Assembly (NCBI GenBank): GCA_964555845.1
Contig: CAZKUA010000010.1
Coordinates: 1-34,790, forward strand
Direction: 5' to 3'
Source: JALNXF01 sp964555845
GTDB lineage: Bacteria; Patescibacteriota; Gracilibacteria; BD1-5; UBA2023
Length of the DNA stretch: 34,790 nucleotides
Below, one piece after another: positions 18,178 through 30,084 of this stretch; position 1 is the first letter of the stretch; every line of letters starts with the position of its first letter. The position numbers were made by a program, and so were the translations under genes. The notes below the pieces were generated by a model that worked only from the letters and a program-made list of their open reading frames with translations, searched no databases and was not told where the DNA came from.

Positions 18178-19521
18178 ATGAAATTCTCGCAAAAATTCTT
18201 GATAGCAAATATTTTAATTCTTTGATTTGTAGTAGTAGCAAATATCTTTGCACTTAAATATTTCTCTTCAATTTATTTTGAGGATTATGTTGTGGGTGTA
18301 AAAAAACAGACTATTAAAAATAATATAAATTTTGAGACAATATCAAAAATTCTGTGAAGTGAATATCTTGATGACGCCACAGTTGAGGAATATAAAAAAA
18401 TCACAAAAGATTTATCAAATATTTCATCTTCGCTTGAGGAATTTTCAAATGATCCAAAGGTATCAGATGCTTCTTTGGTTGAATCTATGCAACAAATTTG
18501 ATTATCAGGAGTCGCAATTGAGAAAGTAATTTGAACAAATGCACTTCAGTCTTTTTTCTCTAATATTTCGAATTTTTTCAAAATTGATTATTCAACGCTT
18601 GAGTGAATTTTTGTAATAAAAACTCTTAAATCCATACTTTATTTTAATCTTTTTCTTATTGTTTTAATATCAGGTGTAATTTATGCTTGGATTAAATTAA
18701 CTTTTAAACCAATTTCTCAAGTTATTTCAAATCTTTCTAATATTATTTATAAAAAAGAATATAAAAATATTTTTTACAATAAAAAAGATGAATTCTATCC
18801 GCTTATTGAGTGAATTAATAATCTTAACAAAAGTCTCTCTTTACAAGAAAAAATTAGATCTGATTTTTTGTCTGATTTAAGTCATGAGATAAAGACACCA
18901 ATAACTGCAGTAAAATGTTATATTGAGTGAATTGAAGACGGAATTTTAGAGTTAGATGAGAAAAATATCAAACTTTTGCATTCTGAAATTGACAGACTTA
19001 TTAAGATAACTAATTTAATAATGGATTATGAAAAGGAAGAAAGCAAGAAAAATGACGATATTTTTATTGAAAAATTTGATTTAATTGAGCTTCTTGAATT
19101 TGTTAAAAGTGAGTATTTATCTGAACTTCAAAAGAATAACTCTGAGGTTACATTTAATTTTCTCAAAAAATTTAATCTCAGTGCAGACAGAGATAAATTT
19201 ACCCAGATTTTACACAATATTTTCTCGAATTTCATCAAATATGCTGGGAAAAATAAAAAAATGGAAATTACTTTTTCTAATAAGAAAAACTATTCTGTAA
19301 TTACTTTTTCTGATAATTGATCTGGAGTTAATGAAGAGGATTTGCCATTTTTAAAAGAAAAATTCTACAAATGAGAAAAAGTTAGAAATAAAAATAGTGA
19401 TTTATGAGTTGGAATTTGACTATCAATTATTGATAAAATTGTCAAAAATCATAACTGAATTTTTGAGATAAATTCCGTAAATAAAAAATGATTTGAAATT
19501 AAGATAAGTTTGCCAAAATAA
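18178..19521 (+). CDS. Sensor histidine kinase
   Basis: 447 aa. Two membrane helices (about 8-28 and 153-173) bracket an extracytoplasmic sensor region of ~125 residues. A HAMP-like linker follows, then the dimerisation helix with phospho-acceptor His236 in LSHEIKTPI. The ATPase domain has the N box HNIFSNFIKYAG, the G1 box DNGSGV and the G2 box GVGIGLSI, many of whose glycines are TGA. It pairs with the response regulator just upstream. The ligand is unknown. Confidence 0.95.
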
Positions 19522-19582
19522 TCTTCACAATTTTTTCACTTTGACAATTTGCTTTTTGTAAGGAAACCTATATAAAGGTTAC

Positions 19583-20098
19583 ATGAAAAAAACAATTAAA
19601 TTTTTTACATATTCACTAGTTTTAGTTTTATGACTTTTTGTGTCAAATCAAAATGGTCTTTTTTCTTTTTCCACAGCGACTTTTGCTAGTGAAAATACGG
19701 TAAAAAATCATAATAAATTCACTATTTTGGAAGAAAATTCTAGTGCTCAAGAAGAAAAAGAGAAACCAAAACAAGAAGAAAATAGTTCTGGTGCAATCGC
19801 AGAAAATAAACAAGAAAAAGCTAAATTAGTGAAGAATTTGAATACACTACTAGTTGAAGCATACAAAATAAAAATAGACCAAATTCTAGATAATTTAAAA
19901 GAAAATATCAAAGAAAATTCTGTAGAAAATCAGATTAAAGCGCTAACTATGGTCCTAATTCCTGTTAATTCGAAAATAAAAATAATAGAAACCAAATCAG
20001 ATATTTCCCCAAACAGAAAAGAAATTCTTATTTTAGTTCTAAAACATATTAAAAATAATCTAGATTCTGAGATTAATAATTTACTTGAGAATAAATAA
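19583..20098 (+). CDS. Secreted or periplasmic hypothetical protein
   Basis: 171 aa. A signal peptide (about residues 1-35, with a TGA glycine) ends near TFASEN. A low-complexity Glu/Lys/Gln linker (50-78) and a helical C-terminal part follow. The start at 19583 is preferred over the later ATG at 19640 because only it gives the signal peptide. It is 61 nt downstream of the kinase and could be part of the same regulon. TTGACA lies at 19541 but the -10 spacing is poor. Family not recognised. Confidence 0.78.
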
Positions 20099-20123
20099 TT
20101 TCTATTTTTTAGATAAAACAAAA

Positions 20124-20155
20124 AACTCCAGATTTTAAAAATCTGGAGTTTTTTG
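20124..20155 (+). terminator. Rho-independent terminator
   Basis: A 12-bp stem (20124-20135 with 20139-20150) with a TAA loop and a T run. Confidence 0.93.
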
Positions 20156-20230
20156 AAAGAAAAATTTCTTTATTTATAAACTTTAATATACTATCTTTAA
20201 AATTATAACTTAACTTATAAAAATATTTTT

Positions 20231-20872
20231 ATGGATTATAAATATCTTGATATGCCTTGTCATCAAAAGCGCGTTTCAATCGTAAAAGATGAATTACATA
20301 AATATAATTGTTATTGAAAAAACTTGAGTATTGGCTGTGGGAATTGATATATCGAAAAATTATTTCCAGGAAATTTTGAATGATTTGATATAATACAAAT
20401 AGACAATCCGATAATCCCTATAACAACCTGAAAAATAGAAAATATACTATCTTTTTATACAGAAAATCATTTTGACGCAATTTTTACAGGAGAAACTTTA
20501 GAACATATCTATGACATTAATAAAACCTTATCTGATATAAAATTTATTCTCAAACCAAATGGAATATTTATTATTACAATCCCCAATATTCTTAGTTTTA
20601 GAGATAGAATTCGTGTTTTATTTTGAAAAATTCCAAGACATATAAATTGATATTTAGAGAATGAACATTTATATGAACATATTAGGCATTTTAGTTATCA
20701 GTCAATAAAAAAATTATTAGAAAACCATTGATTTAAAATTTTAAGAATTTCTACTCCTTCACTATCTTACAATCCATTTAGCATAAATAGTACCCAGGAA
20801 TTTACAAATGTTCCGGATTTTTTAGCTTGATTAGGAAATAATTTAATTGTTACTGCTCGCAATGGAAAATAA
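20231..20872 (+). CDS. Class I SAM-dependent methyltransferase
   Basis: 213 aa. Motif I is LSIGCGNGY (32-40), with an Asp in FDIIQIDN forming the ribose-binding region, and FTGETLEHIYD and FKFIL-type helices follow as in methyltransferase type 11/12 proteins. LKPNGIFIITIPN is the classic post-motif strand. The substrate is not predictable; similar proteins act on lipids, sugars or quinones. It is a single-gene unit ending in a terminator. Confidence 0.9.
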
Positions 20873-20874
20873 AA

Positions 20875-20902
20875 AATGCCCCGACGGGGCATTTTTTATT
20901 TT
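20875..20902 (+). terminator. Rho-independent terminator
   Basis: AATGCCCC and GGGGCATT close on GAC and are followed by T. It overlaps the methyltransferase stop region. The A-rich left flank means it could also stop the converging minus-strand gene. Confidence 0.92.
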
Positions 20903-20909
20903 CCTAAAA

Positions 20910-22385
20910 TTAATTTCTAACTATTTCATTTAACTGGGATAGGTTAGATCTATATTTTATTTCATCCTGAAATAATCTAACACTTTTTCAATCAGAATTA
21001 CCCCGTCCCGACCTTAAGGTCTTTAATGCTTCTTTTTGTGGCATATTTTTAGTAGATTCTATAAGTGATTTAGCAGGAGTAATCATAGCTTCTATAAATA
21101 AACGTTTTAATTCAGTAAAAGTATCATGACCATAACTATTACTTAATATTTTTAAAGCTTCTTGAGGTTCTAAATTTGCGACAAAATTAATAATTTCATT
21201 TGCATATATAATTCTGAAATCATAAATTTCAGAATTATTAAACCACCATTTTAAGGTCTTTAATATTTCTTTTTGATCTAATTCAGAGATCAGTTTTATA
21301 ATTGATTTTGGATTAATTTCATGACTATATCTTAAAAATAATTTTTGTTTCTGTTTTAAGATTTTTAAAGCTTCTTGAGGTTCATAATTTTCAATAACAA
21401 AATTAATAATTTCACCAATTAAAATACTTTTAGCTTCTCATCTGACATCAGAAAAGCCTTCTTCTAGAGTTTCTAAAATATCTTTAGTTCTTTTAGTTCA
21501 AGTCATTATATCAAATCAAATCTTAAGAGAATTTCTTATATATTGACCCTTTCTTCATTTTAGAGTTTCCCAAAATCACTTTTGTGACATGTTTTTTGTA
21601 TTTTCTGCAAATGATTTAGCTGGAGTAATCATAGCTTCTTCAAGAATTTTTTGAGCCTCTTCTAAATTAGAATAATAAAAAATACTATCTAAAATTTCCA
21701 AAGAATCTCTTGGATTTTCTGATTTTTTTGCTTGTTCTACAATTATATTTGTATGAAAAATTATTGCCTTTTCAAGAATTTTTCTATTTTCTCTAGCATT
21801 AAAAGTAAATTTATTTAAAATTCCTATGGCTTCTTTTGGTTCTAAATTATTAGTTAAGCTCACAATAGAATTAACAAATATAGTTTGAGCATCACCAGTT
21901 GTATGATAAAGTCAAATTTGTAAAAGTTCTATAGCATCATCTAATTTCATATCTTTGGATAGTAATATCACTAATTTAGCAGGAGTCATTTGTGCTTCCT
22001 CAAACATTTTCTGAATTTTTCATTTAGAATTATCATATCACCAATCCAGAGCCAATAAAGCATCATCTGGTAACATAGTTTCAGTTAGTTCTATAAGCTC
22101 TTTTGCGAGTTTTTTGGTTTTATGATTTAAAAATTTTTCTTTTAGAGATCCTAAAATAAATTTATCACTTCATTTTATTTGGGCAATAATTTCTGGAGAA
22201 TCATTAATACCCATACACTCTAGATGTTCCTCTAACTTTCTAAGTGCCATATCGTTTTCTTTCATATAATCCAAAATTTTTTCAATTTTTTCTGCTGAAA
22301 TTGCTTTAACTTCTTGTACTTTTCAAGTTCAAGTTATAGCTTGAGCTGGTTTATTTCCTCATTGAGAGATGATATCTTTAAGCAT
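20910..22385 (-). CDS. Alpha-helical repeat (solenoid) protein
   Basis: 491 aa, soluble, almost entirely helical. Two types of unit recur: NLEPKEAIGILNK / NYEPQEALKILKQ / NLEPQEALKILSN, and MTPAKLVILLSK / ITPAKSFAENTK / ITPAKSLIESTK. They alternate every 35-45 residues from about residue 135 to the end, like HEAT or TPR-type solenoids. No catalytic motif or membrane segment is seen. Such proteins are scaffolds. The partner is unknown, and no neighbour is clearly cotranscribed. Confidence 0.82.
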
Positions 22386-22554
22386 AATTTTACAAAAATT
22401 AAAAAATTAACTATTAATATATAACGATAAATTATAAAAAGTCAAATTCTTTTTTTGAAAGAAAAATTTTAGTATTTCGTATTTAGTATTTCGTATGTTT
22501 AATTATAACTAATCCTAACTTAGGATTTTATTTTAATATTTAAATTATTGGGGC

Positions 22555-23697
22555 ATGAAAAAATATTTTAATTTGAGAACTTTCTCACAAATTATGGTAG
22601 TTGTAATTATTTTGGGACTTGCTCTGGCTCATCAATTATGGTGAATAGAAAAGGCAGCACCAGTGGATGCGTATTGCCCATTTGGAGCTCTTGAAAATCT
22701 AATAAAAGCAATGACAAGTTGAGAATTTTTACAAAGAATTTATTTTAGTAATTATATTCTTTTATTTATATTTGTTGGAATGACTCTCTTTTTTGGAAGA
22801 GTTTTTTGTGGATATTTTTGTCCATTTGGAGCAATTCAAGAATGGCTGAGAAAACTTGGAAAACTTATTGGAATCAAAAAAGACTATGAACTTCCTAAAA
22901 AAGCTGACAAAGTAATGAGATATTTTAAATATGTAATGTTAGCTGGATTAATTGTTTTATCTTATGTTTATTGAGAATTAATTTTTAGATATTATGATCC
23001 ATTTGTGGCTTTTTCACATTTATGACAGGAATTTGATGAAATTTATTGGGCATATGGAATTCTTGGAACTATTGTAGTTTTATCACTTTTTACAAAAAAT
23101 TGGTGGTGTAGATATTTCTGTCCACTTGGAGGTTTTTTCTGAATTATAAAGAAATTTTCATTTTTTAAGCTAAATAAAAATAATGAGTTATGTACAAAAT
23201 GTGGAGCTTGTAGTAGATCATGTCCTGTAGGATTGAGTTTTAAAGATATGAAAGCAGTAAATAGTGCAGAGTGTATTAGTTGTCTCAAATGTGTCGATGC
23301 CTGTAATTTCTGAGCGCTCAAAGCAAAAATTACCAGAAAAGATATAAGTAAGAAGTTATTTAGAAATATTGTAGTTTTTTGATTTTTTAGAGTTTTATTA
23401 ATTATTATTTTCCTTCCTTTTTGGCAGACTGGACCAGCTTCTAATATTAAATCAGCTGATGGGACTTTAAATGTAGAAAATCTTAAATGAAGTAATACAC
23501 TAGAATATTTAATCAGAGAAAGTTGAGTGCCTTTCAAGTATTTCCAAGAAAAATTACATCTTCCAGAAAATGTAGATAAATGAGGAAAACTCAAACATAT
23601 CTGAGAAGATTATGAGATAAAAAATAGTTCTGGAGAATATATTGAGACAGAAGATTTTAGAGTAGTGACTGAGGAGTATTTAAAAGAGAAGGAATAG
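22555..23697 (+). CDS. Membrane polyferredoxin (NapH/NosR/CcoG-like 4Fe-4S protein)
   Basis: 380 aa. About four or five membrane helices. Three Cys-containing loops, YCPFGALE, FCGYFCPFGAIQEW and WCRYFCPLGGFF, match the CxxxCP loops of the NapH/NosR group. Two 4Fe-4S motifs follow, CTKCGACSRSCPVG and CISCLKCVDACNFG. A last membrane helix and a ~100-residue C-terminal tail with GVPFKYFQEKLHLPENV come after. The family moves electrons across or along the membrane, but the partner reductase is not in the window. GGGG shortly before the ATG can act as ribosome binding site. Confidence 0.9.
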
Positions 23698-23738
23698 AAA
23701 AGGAAATTGAAAATGTCAAATTGAAATAAAATAAAAAG

Positions 23739-24419
23739 TTAATCTATTGATCCCATTTGATGTTTGTCTTCTTCAATTTCAGATAATTCATAATATTTAA
23801 GATATAGACCTAAAAAGGAAGTTCTAATCATTGATAGAATCTCCATGGGACTAATATTTATTTTTTTATCACTCACGCTGTAAAAAAGATCTTTTTTTTC
23901 ATGTTTAATTTTATCTCCATTAATATCAATAATTAATTCTAATTTTCATCTGATATTATCAATGGTATAATTTGGGTTTTTAATTGTTTTTATAACTCAA
24001 TCTTCTTGCTTAAAATATAAAGTTTTAGTACAATTAACTTCCCAACAAGGGATATTAATCTCAATACTTTCTTCAGAAAAATTCTCTTTTAGGGAAGGAA
24101 GATTTCAATTATCTATTCTTTTGTTAATAATGCCATCTCCGTGTAAAATATCTCTTACTAATCTTTTTATTCAAAAAATCAGTTGTTCTTTTACAAAAAT
24201 TGACTCTATTTTTTCTATAGAAATACCACAAAGTTCTGATAAAATCTCTCAAATGGGTTTTGATAAATTACTTTGTTCTCTATATTCTTTTTGTAAAGAT
24301 AGGGCTTCATTTAATTGTCCTTCTGTAATCAATCAGAGATTTAAAAGACATTCTCATAAAAAACCAGTTTCTACTGTTAATTGAGTAGAACTTGTAGAAA
24401 GAGTGTGTGATTGTGTCAT
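23739..24419 (-). CDS. MshEN / GspE-N-like domain protein
   Basis: 226 aa. Residues 20-85 follow the pattern of the N-terminal domain of GspE/PilB ATPases: a helix GECLLNLGLITEGQLNEAL, then KPIGEILSELCGIS. In the full ATPases this domain binds other secretion proteins or c-di-GMP. Here no ATPase follows. The rest is beta-rich with unknown function. It could act with the type IV pilus system, whose minor pilins are at 30343-32369. Identification rests on pattern only. Confidence 0.6.
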
Positions 24420-24474
24420 ATTTTTTAGTTTAAAATTAGAAGATAATATTCAAATCTAAAATAAAATCAAGAAA

Positions 24475-24882
24475 TTAATCAGTTAAATTCACTCTGAAAA
24501 TATAATAAACCCATTTTTGCCAATTTGACATATTATAAGTCAGACTTCTTGCTTCATTTTGTTGATAAATCTGTTTTTCCACATCTATTTTTTTATACAA
24601 ATCAGCGTCTTCTTTTGTCACCACAAAAACAACTTCTTCTCACGGATTTTTCTTATTTTGAGAAGTTTTAATAACTTTATCTTTATAAGCCAGAGAATTC
24701 ACATAATCAAAATATTTCTTTTTCTGCGCTAAATCCTTTTGTCTTTGTGCGATTTCTTTTTGAGTAGAAACTATTATTGAGTCTTTTTGGATATCGATAT
24801 ATTTAAAAGAAAATATCAAATAAAGCTCATAAACTATCACGATTATAAGTGTAAACAGAATATATTGGTATTTCTTTCTCAT
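24475..24882 (-). CDS. FtsB/DivIC-like septum-formation protein
   Basis: 135 aa. One membrane helix (about 8-26), then a Lys/Gln/Asp-rich coiled coil (32-60) and a C-terminal part with KKNPGEEVVFVV. This layout (short cytoplasmic tail, one helix, coiled coil, YKDKVI, then a NPGE-E-VV motif) is typical of the septum-formation initiator family, which bridges cell-division proteins. The glycine of NPGE is TGA. It is divergent from the FecR gene. Confidence 0.8.
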
Positions 24883-24963
24883 TTTTTTATTAAATAATTT
24901 TATTTTTTATGAATTTATGATACAATACTAAAAATTTTAATTTTTTCTAATTTTTTTTATAAA

Positions 24964-26259
24964 ATGAAAAAAATAATCTCATTTTTATCCAGAAATAAAA
25001 TAGCAATTTTGATTATTTCTCTTATTTTAGGGCTTATTTTTATAGTTTATGGAGATATTAATAAAGCCAAATTAGAAGCAGATTCTCTAAATTATAATAA
25101 AATAGAATCTTATGTGCTAGTAACTGAGTGACAAGCGATAATTAAAAGAGATAAAATAATTCGTCTAAATTCCTGAGAAAAAAACAATATTCTCATTTGA
25201 GACAAAATTATAACTTTAAAAAAATCTAGTGCCACTATATTTTGGCCAGATTGAAGTGTTACGAGACTTTGAGAAAAAAGCTCCATAACAATTTCTGAAA
25301 TTAAAATTAGTAAAGATTTATCTGAAAATAAAGTAAAATTTAATCTAGACTCTTGAAAATCTTGGTCAAATATATTGAGATATCTGAATAAAAATTCATA
25401 TTTTATAGAAACTTACGAAAATGGAAGACTAGCCGCGACTGTTAGATGAACGGTATTTGAGATTAATCTAGATAAAAACTATATTCACTCTGTAAATCAT
25501 TCAATCGCGATAAGTGACACAGAAAGCCAAAAAGAATATGAAATTCCAGAATGAGAAGCTCGTGAAATAGGTAACATTTTACAAATCGTAGAAGAAAAAT
25601 TACTCGAAAAAACTTGGATAGAATGGAACAAAAATGAGGATGTAATCTACATAAACGAGCTTCTAAAAAAATGGAGGGACCAAATTTCAAAAACTATAAA
25701 AGACAGTGATTTGAAGGATTTATTAACAAATTTAGCAGACTGAAAAACCGAAAATATTGCTTCTTTAAAAGAAAAAATAGAACAAACTACAAATAATAAA
25801 AATGACTATAATAAGGCATTAATTAATCTTTATCAAAACCTAAATTTCTTGCCAAATTCAGCAAAAAATCTTGAGTTAAAAAATTCTCTAAGAGAAGAAA
25901 TAATAAATTCATCTACTTGAATAAATAAACAAAATTTTATTAATGATTTTACGCGTCTTAATTTATTTGATTATTTTGATGCTGTCAAAAATAATGAAAT
26001 TGTAACTTCTAATAAGATAAAATCTAACATTGAAAAATATCTTAAAGAAGATAAAAATAGCCAAAATATTAAGAAAAAAATAGAAGAAATCAATTCTAAA
26101 TTTTCTCAAGTAAATGCTACTACAAAAAATCTTATAGATAATCTTTCAAAAAAAGATATCTCCAAGGAATTCCAGGCCCAAACTCAAAAAGACCTAGAAA
26201 AGGCAAACTGAATTTTTGGAGAATTTGTAGAGAAAATTAAAAATTATTTCGTAAAATAA
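24964..26259 (+). CDS. FecR-domain membrane protein
   Basis: 431 aa. One membrane helix (about 12-30), then a FecR domain (about 45-190): VTEGQAIIKRD, FWPDGSVTRLGEKSSI and ATVRGTVFEI, which show the charged turn and beta pattern of FecR. The C-terminal 230 residues are helical and charged, probably coiled coil. FecR proteins pass signals across the envelope, often from sigma regulators or surface adhesion. It is 4 nt from the adenylate cyclase start, so the two are one operon and likely work together. Confidence 0.86.
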
Positions 26260-26263
26260 CCCT

Positions 26264-28357
26264 ATGAAAAATATATTTAAAAAATATGAGAAAAATTTAA
26301 CCCTAAATAACAAATTTTTGGTATCTTTACTGATTTCATTTGGAATTATCACAATAATTGTTTTGCTTTATAATGACTTTTTTGGGGATTTTTTCACGAG
26401 ACTTAATTTGAGTCTGCAAAATTGATTATACGAAGAAAAATATTCAAATAATAAAAAACCTAGCTCTGCGCTAACTGTAGTTGAGATTGATGATAAAACT
26501 CTTATTGATAAAGATAGATGGGGACTAGGAAGATGGCAGGATTTCAGCCGCGCTAATTATGCGAAAGTTATTGATAATTTATCCAAAGATTGAGCTATCG
26601 TAATTTGAATCGACGTGCTTTTTTCTGAAAAAGCTACAACTTCAGACGCTGATGAAATTCTAAAAAATTCTATAAAAAAAGCTGGAAATGTAATTTTGTC
26701 GTTTCATTTCCTAAATTCGCTGTATCCAATAGATAGCCTCAGAAATGCCGCAGCTTGAATTTGAGATGTGTTGCCGATTGTAAATAAATATAATAATTCT
26801 ATTTATAGTATGTTTCCTTTTTATTTTCAAGAAGATAAAATTCTAAAATCCCTTTCTTTTGCGGTTTTGGATAAATATTACTCTACAATAAATTGAAAAT
26901 CTCAAATTATTACCAAGGACGATTTTAAAAAAGATTTTCTAAAATTTTATGGTGTAAATATCCCGATTAAGGATTCTTATGAGAATGAAGGGAAAATAAA
27001 TTTTCTAATAAATTATGTGCCAAGTTATAATTCATATCAGAAAATTTCATTTGTGGATGTCTACAATTGAAATTATAACAAAAGTCTTGTAAAAGATAAA
27101 ATAATTTTGATTTGATCTACGGCTACTGCCTTGCATGACGAATTTAACACACCCCTTTGAATAATGCCAGGAGTTTATACACATGTAAATGCCGTTAATA
27201 CAATTTTAAATAAAAAAATTATAACCTATCTTTCGCTAAATACTGAGCTTTGGGCACTTTTATTTTTTATTTTTATTATTACGCTTTTGTGAGTTTATGA
27301 CAAACACAAATATTATTTTATAGTTTCTCTTTTTATTCTATCAATAGCTTATTTTAAGCTTTATCAGTTTATTTTCTTGGAATACAATACTATTTTTTCT
27401 ATGCCAATTTACTTTTTTATAGCTATTTTGCTTTCCTTTATTTTTGTGAATTTGTATAGATACGCATATGAAGGGAAATGAAAAAGAGTTTTAAAAGATG
27501 CTCTAAGCCAGTATTTAGCTGAAGATTTGGTAAGCTCGGTTTTAAATAATTTTGAGAAAATAAATTTAGATTGAGATAAAAAAGAAATTAGTATATTTTT
27601 CTCGGATATTGCAGGTTTTACGACACTTTCTGAAACCATGACTCCGCATGATTTGATGAATTTCCTAAAAATTTATTTAAAAGAAACATCTGATGTAATT
27701 ATTGATAATAAATGATTTATAAATAAATATGAATGAGATGCTATTATGGCGCTTTGGTGAACATTTTGAGATGGAAAAAAACAAGCATATAATGCCTGTC
27801 GTTCAGCAATTGAACAACAGAAAACAATAGATAAATTAAATGAAAGATTTGAACAAGAATATAATTTTAAGGTTGAAGTAAGAATGTGATTAAATAAATG
27901 AGATGCAATTGTTGGAAATATCTGAAGTCTCGGAAGAAAAATAGAATACACGGCCATTTGAGATAATGTAAATCTTGCATCTCGCCTTGAGTGAGTAAAT
28001 AAGCAATACAATACCAAAATTTGCGTAAGCGAATCAATTCGCGATGAATGAGTTGATGATTTTGTTTTTAGAAAATTAGACCTTATAAAAGTAAAATGAA
28101 AGAAGAATTCTGTAAATATTTATGAGCTTATTTGATATAAAAATGAGGTAAATACTGAAATGCTTTCTCTAATTAAAGATTTTGAAAAAGCCCTCTCTCT
28201 TTATTTTGGGAAGAAATTTAGTGAAGCCAAAGAGATTTTCCAAAAATTAAGTAATTTATGAGATGAACCTTCTAAAATTTTTGTAAAAAGATGTGATTAT
28301 CTTATAGAAAATCCCATAGAAAATTGGGATTGAAGCTGGGAATTTACGGTAAAATAA
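26264..28357 (+). CDS. CHASE2-domain class III adenylate cyclase
   Basis: 697 aa. A membrane helix (17-36), an extracytoplasmic CHASE2 sensor (about 65-315, with VVEIDDKTL and KIILIGSTATALHDEFNTPL), three membrane helices (about 329-397), and a cyclase domain (440-620). Metal-binding Asp448 is in FFSDIAGFT and Asp492 in EGDAIMALW. Lys488 and Thr563 sit at base-recognition positions, and Asn570 and Arg574 form the transition-state pair. All catalytic residues are present, so it should make cAMP. A tail of ~75 residues has a TPR-like helix pair. It is 4 nt after the FecR gene. No cAMP-binding protein is in the window. Confidence 0.94.
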
Positions 28358-29935
28358 TTATTTATTTTCAATATTTTCTTTAATATTTTTAAGTAAATCA
28401 TCTATATTTTTAATTTCACTGTGCTCTGAATTAAGCTCAAAACCTCATATATATTCTTGTACTCTCTCCATATATAGAGTTGCCGCTTCTTCTAAAATAT
28501 CTACATTTTCTTTATGAAAAAAATCTTCTCTATTTTCGAATAATAATTCTTCCATTGCTTCTCTTATTGTTCTTCTATTACCTTGTTCCTTTGGTAATGG
28601 TATGCTATTATATTTTTTCAAAGCTTCTGTTATCATTTGTTCATCAAAAACCTTTTTGTCAAAAAATTTTAATAAAACATAATAAAACATTTTAAATAAT
28701 CACATTCTAGCTGGATTAAGCTTATTTAAAGCATCTCTTACACTAACTTCTGGTTTTAAAAAAGATTCAGTTTTTCTGGTGTCTTGATATTCATTTTTTA
28801 TTTTAGCCACTAGCTCTACTTTTAATTTAAAATAAAGAGTTTTTAAATTTTCTATAGCATTAGAAATATTTTTAATATCTTTAATTTGAGAATATTTCCC
28901 ACTTAATGTACGAATATTTCATTCATAATTTTTAATTATTTTGTGAATTTCCCCAAAAATATTTAACAAATTACCAGAAAAATCTATTTGTTCAATTTCT
29001 TTATTTATTTTTTTTAGCATAACTTTTTGTTCAAAAAATCATACTTCAAATTTACTTAAAGTTTCTCATAAATAGCTTAGCTGTTCAAATATTATGTTTA
29101 TATAATAATTTTTTAAAATTTTACCTATAACTATATTTGTGCTAATTTCGAGATTATCAATAATTGTTTCTATATCTTTTTTTTGATTTTGGATTTGATT
29201 AAGAGCTAGTTTATGTTCTTCAAAAATATTTTCTTTGCTTTTTCAAAATCTATCTTGCAATAATTGTCTAATTTCTTCAGATTTACAAAAAAGAATAAAA
29301 CCATCTGTAGAAAAAACTTTCTCTCTAAATAACTTAATAATAATAATATTAGCTAAAGTATCAAGAGAAATTGAGCTTAAAGCATTATGTACATCAGAAA
29401 TTACATAATATGATTTAATAAGAGATTCACAATTAACCTCAAGTTGTTTATAGTGAGTTTCATTTTCATTTACATCAGAAATTTTTAATTTATGCTTTTT
29501 TTCTATGCATACAATTAACATTTGTGTGTTATTTATCGTATGTTCAAGTAGACCTAAAGTGTTTTTTGCATTAGTTTTGAAATCATTTTTTGCATTTTGT
29601 AATTGTCATATTTTTTCCTTAAGTCAGTCTAGACAGGTTCATTTCTGGACAAAAACATTACTAATAGCTCATATTTTACCTTTTTCATTATTAAAATCAT
29701 TATTAAAATCAATGCTTACATTTTGCATTAAAGACGCATAAATTATGTCTTCATAATTTTTTACAGAAATATGCATCCACTCAATAATTGCTTTATCTTT
29801 TTTGATAATTTCAAATTTTTCTTTCCATTCTAATAATTTTACAAGATAAGATTTCAGCTCTTCTAATAAAATATCTCAAGTATTAGAACTATTTATTTTT
29901 TCTCCCACAATTTCTTTTAATGCTGGCTTATTCAT
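28358..29935 (-). CDS. Hypothetical coiled-coil protein
   Basis: 525 aa, soluble, long helices with heptad-like Lys/Glu/Leu/Ile patterns, especially residues 230-390. No enzymatic motif was found. Three cysteines and few TGA glycines for its length fit a rod-like fold. It abuts the cyclase gene tail to tail with no gap, and is bordered by a 407-bp intergenic region on its 5' side. Family not recognised. Confidence 0.82.
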
Positions 29936-30049
29936 ATTATTTTACAAGATTTATTTTAATAAATATAAAAAGTGAAAATTATATTATACTATTTATAAGA
30001 GCTAAAAAATCAAATCATAATATATAAAAAAAGAAAGTTATAAAAAAGT

Positions 30050-30078
30050 TTGACAAATAATAAAATATGTGTTTTAAT
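30050..30078 (+). promoter_or_regulatory. Promoter of an orphan transcript
   Basis: TTGACA (30050-30055), 17 nt, TTTAAT (30073-30078). One of the best matches to the consensus in the window, with no full gene downstream before the terminator. Confidence 0.65.
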
Positions 30079-30084
30079 AATATT

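Noticed and set aside
23043..23594. A 183-aa minus-strand protein
   Set aside because: It is antisense to the polyferredoxin, which has intact Cys motifs on the plus strand.
27673..28017. Minus-strand Cys/Leu-rich protein opposite the cyclase
   Set aside because: Shadow of the adenylate cyclase catalytic domain, whose key residues are all present on plus.
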